Origin: Rhizomicrobium electricum
Lineage (GTDB): Bacteria; Pseudomonadota; Alphaproteobacteria; Micropepsales; Micropepsaceae
Direction: 5' to 3'
NCBI RefSeq assembly: GCF_011762045.1
Contig: NZ_JAASQS010000004.1
Location: 1 to 64,000, forward strand
Length of the DNA: 64,000 bases
The notes beneath the pieces are model-generated. The model did no database searches. It saw nothing but the letters and a program-made list of their open reading frames with translations, and was not told the origin of the DNA. This document shows positions 18,135 to 26,258 of the stretch, piece after piece (positions within the stretch are counted from its first letter, which is position 1; every line of letters starts with the position of its first letter). Made by a program: the position numbers and the translations under genes.

Positions 18135-19624
18135 CAGAGGTCATGCCCTGAGTAGGAGCAATTGAACGATTTGTTGCAGAGCGGAAAGTCGGCGACGATG
18201 TTGCCGTCGATGGCGGCTTCCAGCAGCGGCCACTGGAACCAGGATGGATCGCGCAAATGGCAGCGGGCCAGCGAACCGTCGCCGTTCACGCGCAGCCAGA
18301 CGAATATGTCGCCGCGAAAGCCCTCCACCATCGCGGTGCCCTCGGCCGCGCGCGGAACGACCTCGCTCAGGATGGGGCCGGACGGCAAGGTGTCCAGCAG
18401 CTGACGGAGTAGCGCGCAGCTTTGCTCGATTTCGGCAATGCGGATGCGAATGCGGGCGTCGACATCGCCGCGCTGCAGCAGCGGGGTCTCGAACGACAGC
18501 GTGTCATACGGCGCCCACGGCAGAACCTTGCGGGTATCGAAGGAACGGCCCGAGGCCCGGCCGATGAAGCCGCCGGCGCCGAACTCCATCGCCAGATCGT
18601 GCCGCAACATGCCCGTGCGCACGGTGCGGTCCTGCAGCGAGGCAGTGTCCTCGTAGAGCGCGACGATGGCGGGGAATGCCTTACGGATCTTCTTGAGCAG
18701 CTTTTCGATTTCGCGCTGCCCCGTCGGCGCAAGATCGGTCGCCACGCCGCCGGGAATGACGCGATCCATCATCAGGCGATGACCAAAGGCGGCGTGCGCC
18801 GCCCGCAGAACCTGCTCGCGCACTACGCCGCAGTTCGCCAGCATCAGGCTGAAGGCGGCGTCGTTGCAGATGGCGCCGACATCGCCGAAGTGATTGGCGA
18901 TGCGCTCCAGCTCCAGCATGATCGCGCGCAAATAAAGCGCCCTGGCCGGAACCTCGGCTGCGCAGGCCGTTTCGACCGCCAAGGCGAACGCGGTGCTGTA
19001 GGCAACCGTCGTGTCCCCGGAGGTGCGTGCTGCCAGCTTGGCGGCATGCTCCAGCGGCGCGCCGGCTATCAGCGCTTCGATTCCCTTGTGCACATAGCCC
19101 AGTCGTGCTTCGAGGCGGACGACGGTTTCGCCGCTGCAGGTGAAGCGGAAGTGGCCGGGCTCGATAATCCCCGCATGTACCGGGCCGACCGGAATCTGAT
19201 GCAGGCTCTCGCCTTCCACCGGCAGGAATTCATACCGCTGCGGTCCGGCGGGCTGTTCGGGCGTTCCCTGCGGATGGCGCACCGTCCAGCGGCCGTGATC
19301 GAGCCACGGCCTTGTATCGGGAGCTTCGTCCGGCACCAGGCCGACGACATCGCTGATGGCCCGTTCGAGACGGCGGGCGGGCAGGCAATCGCGGCCGAGC
19401 GACGGGAAGGATCCGCGGCTGGCGTCGAGACTGAGAATGCCGGTCGTGCCGCTGCCGTGTTCGCGCAAGGCCAGATGCACCGCGCCGGGTTCGCCCCAAT
19501 GGGCGATCAAATCCCATTTGCGTTCGGCGAGTTGGGTGCGGGCGAACTCCCAGACGTCCTGGGTCACCTCCACCCGCGGCCAGCGGCGGTCGGTGTCACC
19601 GATGATGTCGCTGAGTGTGATCAT
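18134..19624 (-). CDS. hyfG: HyfG-like large subunit lacking NiFe ligands (NuoC-NuoD fusion)
   Basis: 496 residues: a NuoC-like part (about 1-125) fused to a NuoD/HycE-like part beginning near EPGHFRFTCSGE and RLGYVHKGIE. In true group 4 NiFe hydrogenases two CxxC pairs hold the metal. Here the first pair is replaced by RTSGDTT and the C-terminal one reads NKSFNCSYSGHDL, with neither aligned cysteine kept. That is the defining state of Ehr (energy-converting hydrogenase related) complexes, which sit between complex I and group 4 hydrogenases and whose substrate is unknown. Start ATG 19624 follows the hyfF stop by three bases. Confidence 0.9.
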   Translation of the reverse strand: MITLSDIIGDTDRRWPRVEVTQDVWEFARTQLAERKWDLIAHWGEPGAVHLALREHGSGTTGILSLDASRGSFPSLGRDCLPARRLERAISDVVGLVPDEAPDTRPWLDHGRWTVRHPQGTPEQPAGPQRYEFLPVEGESLHQIPVGPVHAGIIEPGHFRFTCSGETVVRLEARLGYVHKGIEALIAGAPLEHAAKLAARTSGDTTVAYSTAFALAVETACAAEVPARALYLRAIMLELERIANHFGDVGAICNDAAFSLMLANCGVVREQVLRAAHAAFGHRLMMDRVIPGGVATDLAPTGQREIEKLLKKIRKAFPAIVALYEDTASLQDRTVRTGMLRHDLAMEFGAGGFIGRASGRSFDTRKVLPWAPYDTLSFETPLLQRGDVDARIRIRIAEIEQSCALLRQLLDTLPSGPILSEVVPRAAEGTAMVEGFRGDIFVWLRVNGDGSLARCHLRDPSWFQWPLLEAAIDGNIVADFPLCNKSFNCSYSGHDL

Positions 19625-19627
19625 GCT

Positions 19628-21076
19628 CTACCCCAACATCCTGGCGACATGCTGGAACCACGAGACGATCTCGCCGGGAATGAAGATGCCGAACCCCAGC
19701 ACGATCGCCAAATGGACCAGCACCGGCAGCAGCGTGCCTTCGTCGCGTCCCAATTCGCCGCGCGGTGCGCCGAAAGCGACCCGATGCAGGCATTGGAACA
19801 ACGCTCCCAGGGAAAGGAGCAATCCCACCGCCAGGCCCAGCGCCAGCAGCGGATTGGCGTTCACCGCGGCGGTCATGACCAAGAATTCGCTGGTGAAGAG
19901 GCCGAACGGCGGCAGACCCGCAATCGCCACCACGCAGGCCACGAAGGTCCAGCCGAGCATCGGGTGGGAGGAGGTCAGCCCGCCGATCGCGTCGAATTTC
20001 TGCGAGCCTTTGACGCGAATGATGTGTCCGACGGCAAAGAACAAGCCGGATTTCGTCAAGCTGTGCATCGCCATGTGCAGCAGGCCGGCGAAGTTTGCCA
20101 AAGGCCCGCCGATGCCGAAAGCGAACGCGATGATGCCCATGTGCTCGATGGAGGAATAGGCAAAGAAGCGTTTGATGTCGCGCCGGCGATAAAGCATCAG
20201 CCCCGCGAAGATCACCGAGGCGAGCCCCAGCGTCACCATCATGGTGCCGGGTGCGATGATTCCGAGACTGCCGGCGAACAGCATCTTGAAGCGCAGGATG
20301 GCGTAGATCGCCACGTTGAGAAGCAAGCCCGACAACATCGCCGACACCGGCGTAGGGCCTTCGGCATGGGCGTCGGGCAGCCAGGCATGGATCGGGAAAA
20401 GGCCCGCTTTGGTGCCGTAGCCGAGCAGGATGAAGACGAAGGCGACGCTCGACAGCATCGGATCGTAACTGCCGGCATGGGCCGCCAGCTTCTCCCACGT
20501 CATCGCCGGCAGGCCTTCGCCCAGCACCGGCTGGGCAACCATATAGACGAGGATGGTCCCGAACAGCGCCAGAGCGATGCCGACGCTCGACAGGATGAAA
20601 TACTTCCACGCCGCTTCCAGCGCTTCGTGCGAGCGGTAGACGCCTACCATCAGCACGGTGACGAGCGTCGCGATCTCGATCGCCGCCCACATCACGCCGG
20701 TGATGCTGGTCAGGAGTGCCAGATTCATGGCGCCGAGCAGGATCTGGAATAACGCGTGGTAGAAGCGAAGATGGGGGCGCTGGAGATGGCCGGTCTCGAT
20801 CTGGTGTCCGATGTAGCCCTTGCTGAAAACCGCCGTCGTGAAGCCGACCAACGACGTGATGACGACGAAGGCGACATTGAGGTCGTCCACAAACAGAAGT
20901 CCGTGCGAACCGGCGGTGCGAACGGTCAAGAGGCCGAGCGAAGCCAGGAAGGTGCATCCGGCCGCGATCATGTTGATCCAGGCGCCGACGCGATAGCTCG
21001 GAATCAGCGCCAGCAGGAAGGCTCCCGCCATCGGCAGCAGCAGAACCAGGGCGGCAGGATAGACAAGCCAGTTCAT
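19628..21076 (-). CDS. hyfF: Antiporter-like membrane subunit (HyfF, NuoL/M/N family)
   Basis: 482 residues, about 14 transmembrane segments. Typical proton-channel features are visible: a Glu-containing helix (WAAIEIATLVTVLMVG) and the Lys helix GYGTKAGLFPIHAWLPDAHAEG. It would carry protons or sodium ions through the membrane arm. Its ATG overlaps the hyfE stop (ATGA), indicating translational coupling. Confidence 0.9.
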   Translation of the reverse strand: MNWLVYPAALVLLLPMAGAFLLALIPSYRVGAWINMIAAGCTFLASLGLLTVRTAGSHGLLFVDDLNVAFVVITSLVGFTTAVFSKGYIGHQIETGHLQRPHLRFYHALFQILLGAMNLALLTSITGVMWAAIEIATLVTVLMVGVYRSHEALEAAWKYFILSSVGIALALFGTILVYMVAQPVLGEGLPAMTWEKLAAHAGSYDPMLSSVAFVFILLGYGTKAGLFPIHAWLPDAHAEGPTPVSAMLSGLLLNVAIYAILRFKMLFAGSLGIIAPGTMMVTLGLASVIFAGLMLYRRRDIKRFFAYSSIEHMGIIAFAFGIGGPLANFAGLLHMAMHSLTKSGLFFAVGHIIRVKGSQKFDAIGGLTSSHPMLGWTFVACVVAIAGLPPFGLFTSEFLVMTAAVNANPLLALGLAVGLLLSLGALFQCLHRVAFGAPRGELGRDEGTLLPVLVHLAIVLGFGIFIPGEIVSWFQHVARMLG

Positions 21077-21729
21077 GACCGCTCACCCCGGAAGCTGTCG
21101 ATCAAGGCGAGATCGACGCTGTCGAAGCGCTCGCGAATGCGGAACAGGAAGATGCCGATCACGATCAACGCGACCAGTACCGAGAACGCGACGCAGGTCT
21201 CGACCACGAACGGCATGCCGCGAGCGCCGGTGGCGGCCAGGACCAGTCCGTTTTCGATCGACATGAAACCGATCACCTGACTGACGGCATTGCGCCGCGT
21301 CACCATCATCAGCATGCCAAGCAGGACCACCGACAGCGCAAACGCCATGTCCTGATGGGCCAAGCCGCCGACACCCGCCGCGGCCCTGAGCATCAGCCCT
21401 GCCGACAGTCCGACCAAGGCAATGCCGGCAATGATCGTGGGGCCGACGCCGACCACGATCTCCACCGTGCGATGGATTTTGAGATTGCGGATCGTCCAGT
21501 AGAGCACCAGCGGGATCAGCACCGTCTTGAAGCCGAGTTCGATGCCCGCGGTGATGAGAAGATGCGGCGCATGCTGGGTCTGAGCCTGCCACGCGACCGA
21601 AAGCGCCAGAACCAGCGACTGGGCCGCGAAGGTATTGATCAGCGGCGGCAGGCGGTCCTGATAGAGCAGCGAAAAGCTGAGGAGCACCACGAAGCCCGCG
21701 AGGAAATGTGCGATGTCGAGCGGTCCCAT
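21073..21729 (-). CDS. hyfE: HyfE-like membrane subunit (NuoK-like C-terminus)
   Basis: 218 residues with about seven hydrophobic helices. The second half (RNAVSQVIGFMSIENGLVLA) is the NuoK/MrpC-like segment with a conserved Glu. Start ATG 21729 directly follows the hyfC stop, with GGAG inside the hyfC 3' end. It forms part of the ion-translocating membrane arm with HyfB, HyfC and HyfF. Confidence 0.87.
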   Translation of the reverse strand: MGPLDIAHFLAGFVVLLSFSLLYQDRLPPLINTFAAQSLVLALSVAWQAQTQHAPHLLITAGIELGFKTVLIPLVLYWTIRNLKIHRTVEIVVGVGPTIIAGIALVGLSAGLMLRAAAGVGGLAHQDMAFALSVVLLGMLMMVTRRNAVSQVIGFMSIENGLVLAATGARGMPFVVETCVAFSVLVALIVIGIFLFRIRERFDSVDLALIDSFRGERS

Positions 21730-22677
21730 TCAGAAGCTCCGCGATACGAGCAGGAGAATCACGGCCAGAAGTCCGAGCATCAGCGCCACGCCGGTAAATT
21801 GCGGCACGCGGAACACGCGCATCTTGGCGATCGATATCTCGAAGAAGGCCAGCAGCTTGGCGGCGACCGCCAGTTTGAAGAGATAGACTATGAGCCCCAG
21901 AGCGATCTGTCCCAGCGAGGCTCCGGCGGGCGCGATCCCCCAGGGCAGGAACACGGCCGAGATCAGCGAAACGTAGAACAGCAGCTTCAGCGACGCGGCG
22001 AGTTCGATCTGCGCCAGATGGCGGCCGGAATACTCCAGCACCATGGCTTCGTGCACCATCGTCAATTCGAGGTGGGTGGCGGGATTGTCGACCGGGATGC
22101 GGCCGTTCTCGACCACGGCCAGCATGGCAAGTCCGGCGAAGGCCAGCAGCAGGGAAATGTGCGGTGCAACCTGGGTGCCTTGGATGAATCCGGCAATGTC
22201 CACAAGCCGCGTCGTGCCGCAAATCAGCGACAGCGCGAAGATCAGCATCAGGATGGCCGGCTCGGCGACGGTTGCGAACAGCATTTCGCGGCTCGAGCCG
22301 AGGCCGCCGAAACTGGTGCCGATGTCGAGCCCTGCGAGCGCCAGGGCAAAACGGGTGCTGGCCAACAGCCCGATGATGACGATGAAATCGGCGGCCGACG
22401 ACAAGCCGTTGGCGAACGCGAACATCGGTACCAGCGCCGCCGCCACCCAGGTCGCGGCAAGGATGAAGGTCGGGGCCGCTGGGAAGATCCAGGAGGCGTC
22501 GTGCGAAACCACCGCCTCTTTGCGCATCAGGCGGGCAATGTCGCGGTAAGGCTGGAAGATCGATGCGCCGCAGCGGCGCTGCAACGACGCTTTGGTCTTG
22601 CGCACCATGCCGGTGAGGAGTGGTGCCAGCGCCAGGGCCAGGACGGCCTGGAGAATCTGTACGGTGAGATCGCTCAT
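21730..22677 (-). CDS. hyfC: HyfC-like membrane subunit (NuoH family)
   Basis: 315 residues from ATG 22677, which overlaps the hyfB stop by four bases (ATGA); the open frame runs further upstream but into hyfB. The NuoH signatures QPYRDIARLMRKE, ENGRIPVDNPATHLELTM and EYSGRHLA are present. In complex I this subunit links the iron-sulfur arm to the first proton channel and helps form the quinone pocket, so a quinone or other lipophilic acceptor is possible here. Confidence 0.9.
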   Translation of the reverse strand: MSDLTVQILQAVLALALAPLLTGMVRKTKASLQRRCGASIFQPYRDIARLMRKEAVVSHDASWIFPAAPTFILAATWVAAALVPMFAFANGLSSAADFIVIIGLLASTRFALALAGLDIGTSFGGLGSSREMLFATVAEPAILMLIFALSLICGTTRLVDIAGFIQGTQVAPHISLLLAFAGLAMLAVVENGRIPVDNPATHLELTMVHEAMVLEYSGRHLAQIELAASLKLLFYVSLISAVFLPWGIAPAGASLGQIALGLIVYLFKLAVAAKLLAFFEISIAKMRVFRVPQFTGVALMLGLLAVILLLVSRSF

Positions 22678-24674
22678 GGCCATATCGCCAGCACCGTGAG
22701 GAGGACGACGAGAGTGACGAAGACGATGCCGAGGTAATAGCGGATCGTCAGATGCTGGAACGGGTTGAGGCGACCGGAAACGACGCTGATCGCCCGGCCC
22801 ACCGGCGCATAGAGCAGAATCCAGGCCGGATCGTTGAGCGAGGTCTCGATGCGGGCCGCTGCAAGATCGCACGGCGGCGGCATGTGAACCGCCTCGCGGG
22901 CGCGAAATACGATGGAGGCGTACACGCGGCGGATCGGCTGGGCGAAACTGCCCGCGGTGTATTGGGCATGCACGTTGGCTTCGGGATGTCCGCAATCCCA
23001 GGTGTCGCTCCGGCGCGTGCGGCGGTTGGCGAAAACCTTCATCCCGATGGCCACGATCAGCATCGCGGCGACCACACACAATGCGATCACCAGTCCGTTA
23101 TAGGTGTTGTGGCTGGCAGCGACCGGGGCGAGCGGGGCGGGCAATGTCGCGAACGGCATGGCAGCCTGGGTCAGCATCTGCACTGCCGGGCGCAACAGGT
23201 TGGTGTACAGGCCGGGCGCGATGCCGGCGACGCCGCATCCGGCCGCCAGGGCGAACATTGCAAAACGCGAAGCCTTATCGGTTTCCTTGGCGGAGGACGC
23301 CGCTTCGCTGCGCGCCCGTCCCAGGAAGGTGATGCCGAACGCCTTGACGAAGCAGGCCGCCGCCAGCGCCGCCGACAAGGCCAGCACCGCCGCTGCGGCG
23401 GGAATCATCAGGCGCAGTCCCCATTGCGGCAGGCCAGCGCTGAGGAACGCCGCCTGGAATATCATCCATTCCGAGGCAAAGCCGTTGAGCGGCGGCAGCG
23501 CGGAAATCGCGGCCGCGCCGATCAGGAATGCGACCGCGGTCTGCGGCATGACGCGAATGAGCCCACCGAGGCGGTCCATGTCGCGTTCGCCGGTTGCATT
23601 CTGGATGGCGCCGGAGCCGAAGAACAACAGGCTCTTGAACAGCGAGTGATTGAAGACGTGGAAGAGGGCCGCGGTAAAGGCCAGTGCGGCCGCGGCCGCC
23701 AGCCCGGAACTGCGGAACGCCAACGCCATACCGAGGCCGACAAAAATGATGCCGATGTTCTCGACCGTGTGATAGGCGAGCAGCCGTTTCAGATCGTGCT
23801 GCATCAGTGCGTAGAGAACGCCGAGCAGCGCCGTCACGGCGCCGACGGCGATCACGGCGATGCTCAAGGTCCAGTCGACCGGTCCCATCAGGTCGAAGAC
23901 GATGCGGACGAACCCGTACACGGCCACTTTGGTCATCACGCCGCTCATCAAGGCGGAGACATGACCCGGTGCGGCCGGATGGGCGAGTGGCAGCCAGGCG
24001 TGCAGCGGAAAAATGCCCGCTTTCGATCCGGCACCCATGAGAGCCAGCCACAAAACGACACCCGACAGAGCTGGACTGACGCCGTGCGCGCGGATGGCGG
24101 CGAAGGTGAAATCTCCGCCCGAGCCCGTCAGGACCGCAAATGCGGTCAGCAGCGCCAGCGTGCCGAACCCGGCCATCGCCATATAGATCAATCCGGCGCG
24201 CAGATTTTCGGCGGTGCGGTCGTGGCTCACCACCAGGGCCCAGGACAGCAGCGACATGCCTTCCCAGGATAGAAGGAAGGTGAAGGCGTCGTCCGCCAGG
24301 ACGACCAGATTCATCGCGGCCAGAAATGCGGGAACGAAGGGGAGGACGCGTTGCGGGAATTGTTCGTGGCGGCCGTAGCCGACGGCGAAGATACTGGCCG
24401 CGGCGCCGCCGAGATTGACCACGGCGAGGAATACGGCCGCGAGCGCGTCGATCCGGAAATGCATCCCGACCCATGGAATACCGATGGGCAGTGCCAGCGC
24501 CGGTTGGGTCTGGCCGAGCAGGCACGTCAGCGCGATTCCGAGCCCGGTCAGGCATGCAACGGCTGTGGCTGAGTACACGATGCCGTTCGCCCAGCGCGCC
24601 GCGGCAGTACAAACGGCGAAACCGGCGATGCCGACCAGCACGGCTTGGCAAATCAACGCGGCGAAGATCAGCAT
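22674..24674 (-). CDS. hyfB: HyfB-like membrane subunit (NuoL/M/N family)
   Basis: 666 residues, about 16 transmembrane helices. The NuoL-like core includes FLLSWEGMSLLSWALV (Glu helix) and GAGSKAGIFPLHAWLPLAHP (Lys helix). A C-terminal extension with a soluble stretch (DTWDCGHPEANVHAQYTAGS) is typical of HyfB/HycC. First gene of the six-gene operon; there is no hyfA, hyfD or hyfH ferredoxin-like gene in it. No GTATAC operator is seen upstream, so it appears separate from the glycosidase regulon. Confidence 0.9.
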   Translation of the reverse strand: MLIFAALICQAVLVGIAGFAVCTAAARWANGIVYSATAVACLTGLGIALTCLLGQTQPALALPIGIPWVGMHFRIDALAAVFLAVVNLGGAAASIFAVGYGRHEQFPQRVLPFVPAFLAAMNLVVLADDAFTFLLSWEGMSLLSWALVVSHDRTAENLRAGLIYMAMAGFGTLALLTAFAVLTGSGGDFTFAAIRAHGVSPALSGVVLWLALMGAGSKAGIFPLHAWLPLAHPAAPGHVSALMSGVMTKVAVYGFVRIVFDLMGPVDWTLSIAVIAVGAVTALLGVLYALMQHDLKRLLAYHTVENIGIIFVGLGMALAFRSSGLAAAAALAFTAALFHVFNHSLFKSLLFFGSGAIQNATGERDMDRLGGLIRVMPQTAVAFLIGAAAISALPPLNGFASEWMIFQAAFLSAGLPQWGLRLMIPAAAAVLALSAALAAACFVKAFGITFLGRARSEAASSAKETDKASRFAMFALAAGCGVAGIAPGLYTNLLRPAVQMLTQAAMPFATLPAPLAPVAASHNTYNGLVIALCVVAAMLIVAIGMKVFANRRTRRSDTWDCGHPEANVHAQYTAGSFAQPIRRVYASIVFRAREAVHMPPPCDLAAARIETSLNDPAWILLYAPVGRAISVVSGRLNPFQHLTIRYYLGIVFVTLVVLLTVLAIWP

Positions 24675-25013
24675 GACGTGTGCCTATCGGTCCGGTTCGC
24701 GCACTCGGGCATTCTGCTGTGCACCGCGCCGGCCCCATAATCAAGCTGGGATGATGTCCAGCATATCGTATGAGAGATTTGCGGCATCAATCTGACGTGT
24801 TTTAGCGCAGATAATGATATCGAACAGTTAACTCATGTCCCGATCTGCGCCTGGATGGGCAAAAAAGCTCGCTATTCAGACTTAGGAGCGGGTGGATGGG
24901 GTGGGAAGGATGACACCCCTGGGTCGGTGATGCTGTATAATCGTTGTATTTCGATATCCCAAGCATTACATCTGCCGGTCTGATGTTGTGAGCTGTAAAG
25001 CGGAGCGCGAACG
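24675..25013. other. AT-richer intergenic region with one -10-like box
   Basis: A 339-base gap between divergent hyfB and a small unknown gene. TATAAT occurs at 24936-24941, about 70 bases before the small gene, without a convincing -35. No RNA gene, repeat or other feature is apparent. Confidence 0.4.
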
Positions 25014-25358
25014 GTGTCGGCTGATCTCAGGAATGCGCTTGTCCTCGTGGACGCGGCTCGCCGCGCCTATCAGGTCGCGCTGAGTGAAGGGTTGTCGCTG
25101 GCCCATATCGCCGAGCAGTCCGGCCATCCGCAGTACTGGTTCGCCAACAGCATCCTGCACGTCGTCGACGTCTATGGCGTGCGTACCGGGGAGAGCGCTC
25201 CCGTCTTGCTGTCGCGGGATCTCGTCGCAAATCTCAAGCTGGCCGACGATATGCTGGTTCTGATCGATCCCGATACCGGGGAGACGAAATTCGGCGATCT
25301 CAAAACCGCCAGCGATCAAGTCGACCGCTATCTGGCGTGGGCCCGCACCGTTTATTAA
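25014..25358 (+). CDS. Small hypothetical protein
   Basis: 114 residues from GTG 25014, with GGAG at 25002-25005. It is soluble and has no signal peptide. Charged helices (VLVDAARRAYQVALSEG) and a C-terminal DLKTASDQVDRYLAWART are visible, but I recognise no family. Its stop meets that of the next leftward gene (convergent, four-base overlap). Codon use is like the neighbours, so it is probably real. Confidence 0.5.
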   Translation: MSADLRNALVLVDAARRAYQVALSEGLSLAHIAEQSGHPQYWFANSILHVVDVYGVRTGESAPVLLSRDLVANLKLADDMLVLIDPDTGETKFGDLKTASDQVDRYLAWARTVY

Positions 25359-25723
25359 GTGTGCGATTGTCCGGCTGTCGCTTGCGGGTGGTTGAGTCCT
25401 GATTTTGTTCGGTCCACGAACGCTGGCCGGACCACGCGCTCCGGCGGAACGATTGCGATCTCCACCGCCTGTTTGCTGGCGCCGCTTTGCAGGTAATGAA
25501 AGCGCGTGATCCCAGAGGCCGTCAGATCGCGCAGTCGGGCGCGATGACCGGACGCCGCGCAACCAAGCACCTCGTAACCGCAGGACTGCGCCTCGCCGAG
25601 ACCGAACAGGTCTTGGATGATACCCCGCAGCGCCTTCAGTGTTGTGCTATTCGGGATCGTGGTCTCGCGCTTGATGGCGGTTCCGCTCTTCAGATACGTC
25701 ATTCGCAAGAGAACGTGTGTCAT
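25355..25723 (-). CDS. Small protein, possibly pRiA4b ORF-3-like
   Basis: 122 residues from ATG 25723, which follows a G-rich GGGGGGCAGAG stretch on the coding strand; the frame continues upstream to 25804 but without a better start. The opening LLRMTYLKSGTAIKRETTI and the helix TTLKALRGIIQDLFGL resemble the pattern of pRiA4b ORF-3-like domains (substrate-free beta strand, then a start-of-helix ALxxxIQ). The match is by eye and weak. It is on the opposite strand from the RiPP-like precursor and cyclase. Confidence 0.45.
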   Translation of the reverse strand: MTHVLLRMTYLKSGTAIKRETTIPNSTTLKALRGIIQDLFGLGEAQSCGYEVLGCAASGHRARLRDLTASGITRFHYLQSGASKQAVEIAIVPPERVVRPAFVDRTKSGLNHPQATAGQSHT

Positions 25724-26002
25724 TGCTCTGCCCCCCAAAACTGGTGTGGCCGGCCCAAGACGCACCGTGCGGATATAGCAGCACGGATTGGACGTTCTCG
25801 CCATGCCGCTTCCTGCGACTTCCCCTCAGAACAAGTCGCGAGCTGTCTTCAGTGCGCGAGTGCTGCCTCTAGCAACGCCAATTCGAGGTTGTTTTAGCTG
25901 GCGGCAATTCCACCTTGCCTTGTGGCCAGTCCCGCTTTGCCGTAGCATGTCGCCAGAGAGTGAATGCAAACACAGTCCATGTCTTCTGGAGTAGTTGCCG
26001 CC

Positions 26003-26167
26003 ATGGAGACCAATCCTTCGTGTGATTTGCCACGTCCTCCGGAACGCAAGCCGTGGTCGCCGCCGCGCGTCATCGTGGGCACGTTGAGCCAGGAAACGCA
26101 GGCTTCCGGCACTGCGTACGGTTGCGATGGTACGGGATGGACAGCCCCCAGTACCGCTGCAAGCTGA
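26003..26167 (+). CDS. Candidate RiPP / lasso-like precursor peptide
   Basis: 54 residues from ATG 26003, with GGAG at 25988-25991; an in-frame ATG at 25964 is poorly placed. The leader half has KPWSPPRVIVGTLSQET, a W-x-P-P-x-hydrophobic pattern common in leaders of proteobacterial RiPPs. Taking the lasso rule of Thr at leader position -2, cleavage after ETQ leaves a 21-residue core starting ASGTAYGCDG, where Ala1 and Asp9 would be ideally spaced for a nine-residue macrolactam ring. It ends 91 bases before a cyclase-like asparagine synthetase homologue on the same strand. Processing is inferred, not shown. Confidence 0.5.
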   Translation: METNPSCDLPRPPERKPWSPPRVIVGTLSQETQASGTAYGCDGTGWTAPSTAAS

Positions 26168-26258
26168 TACGAAGTCGAAAAAGCCTGCTCCGGCATGACC
26201 GTCACAGCGCCGTAGCCGGGCCGACCTCGATTTTTTCTGCTCCTTGGCAGATTTCGCC

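Noticed and set aside
18422-20752. A 776-codon open frame on the plus strand opposite hyfG and hyfF
   Set aside because: It is the mirror of two well-supported genes; its translation is rich in Arg, His, Gln and Asp without domains, as expected for the reverse strand of GC-rich genes.
22752-24272. A 506-codon open frame opposite hyfB
   Set aside because: Antisense shadow of a membrane protein gene, with no recognisable fold or start signal.
17577-24674. A functional NiFe hydrogenase operon
   Set aside because: Both CxxC ligand pairs of the large subunit are missing and there are no maturation genes.
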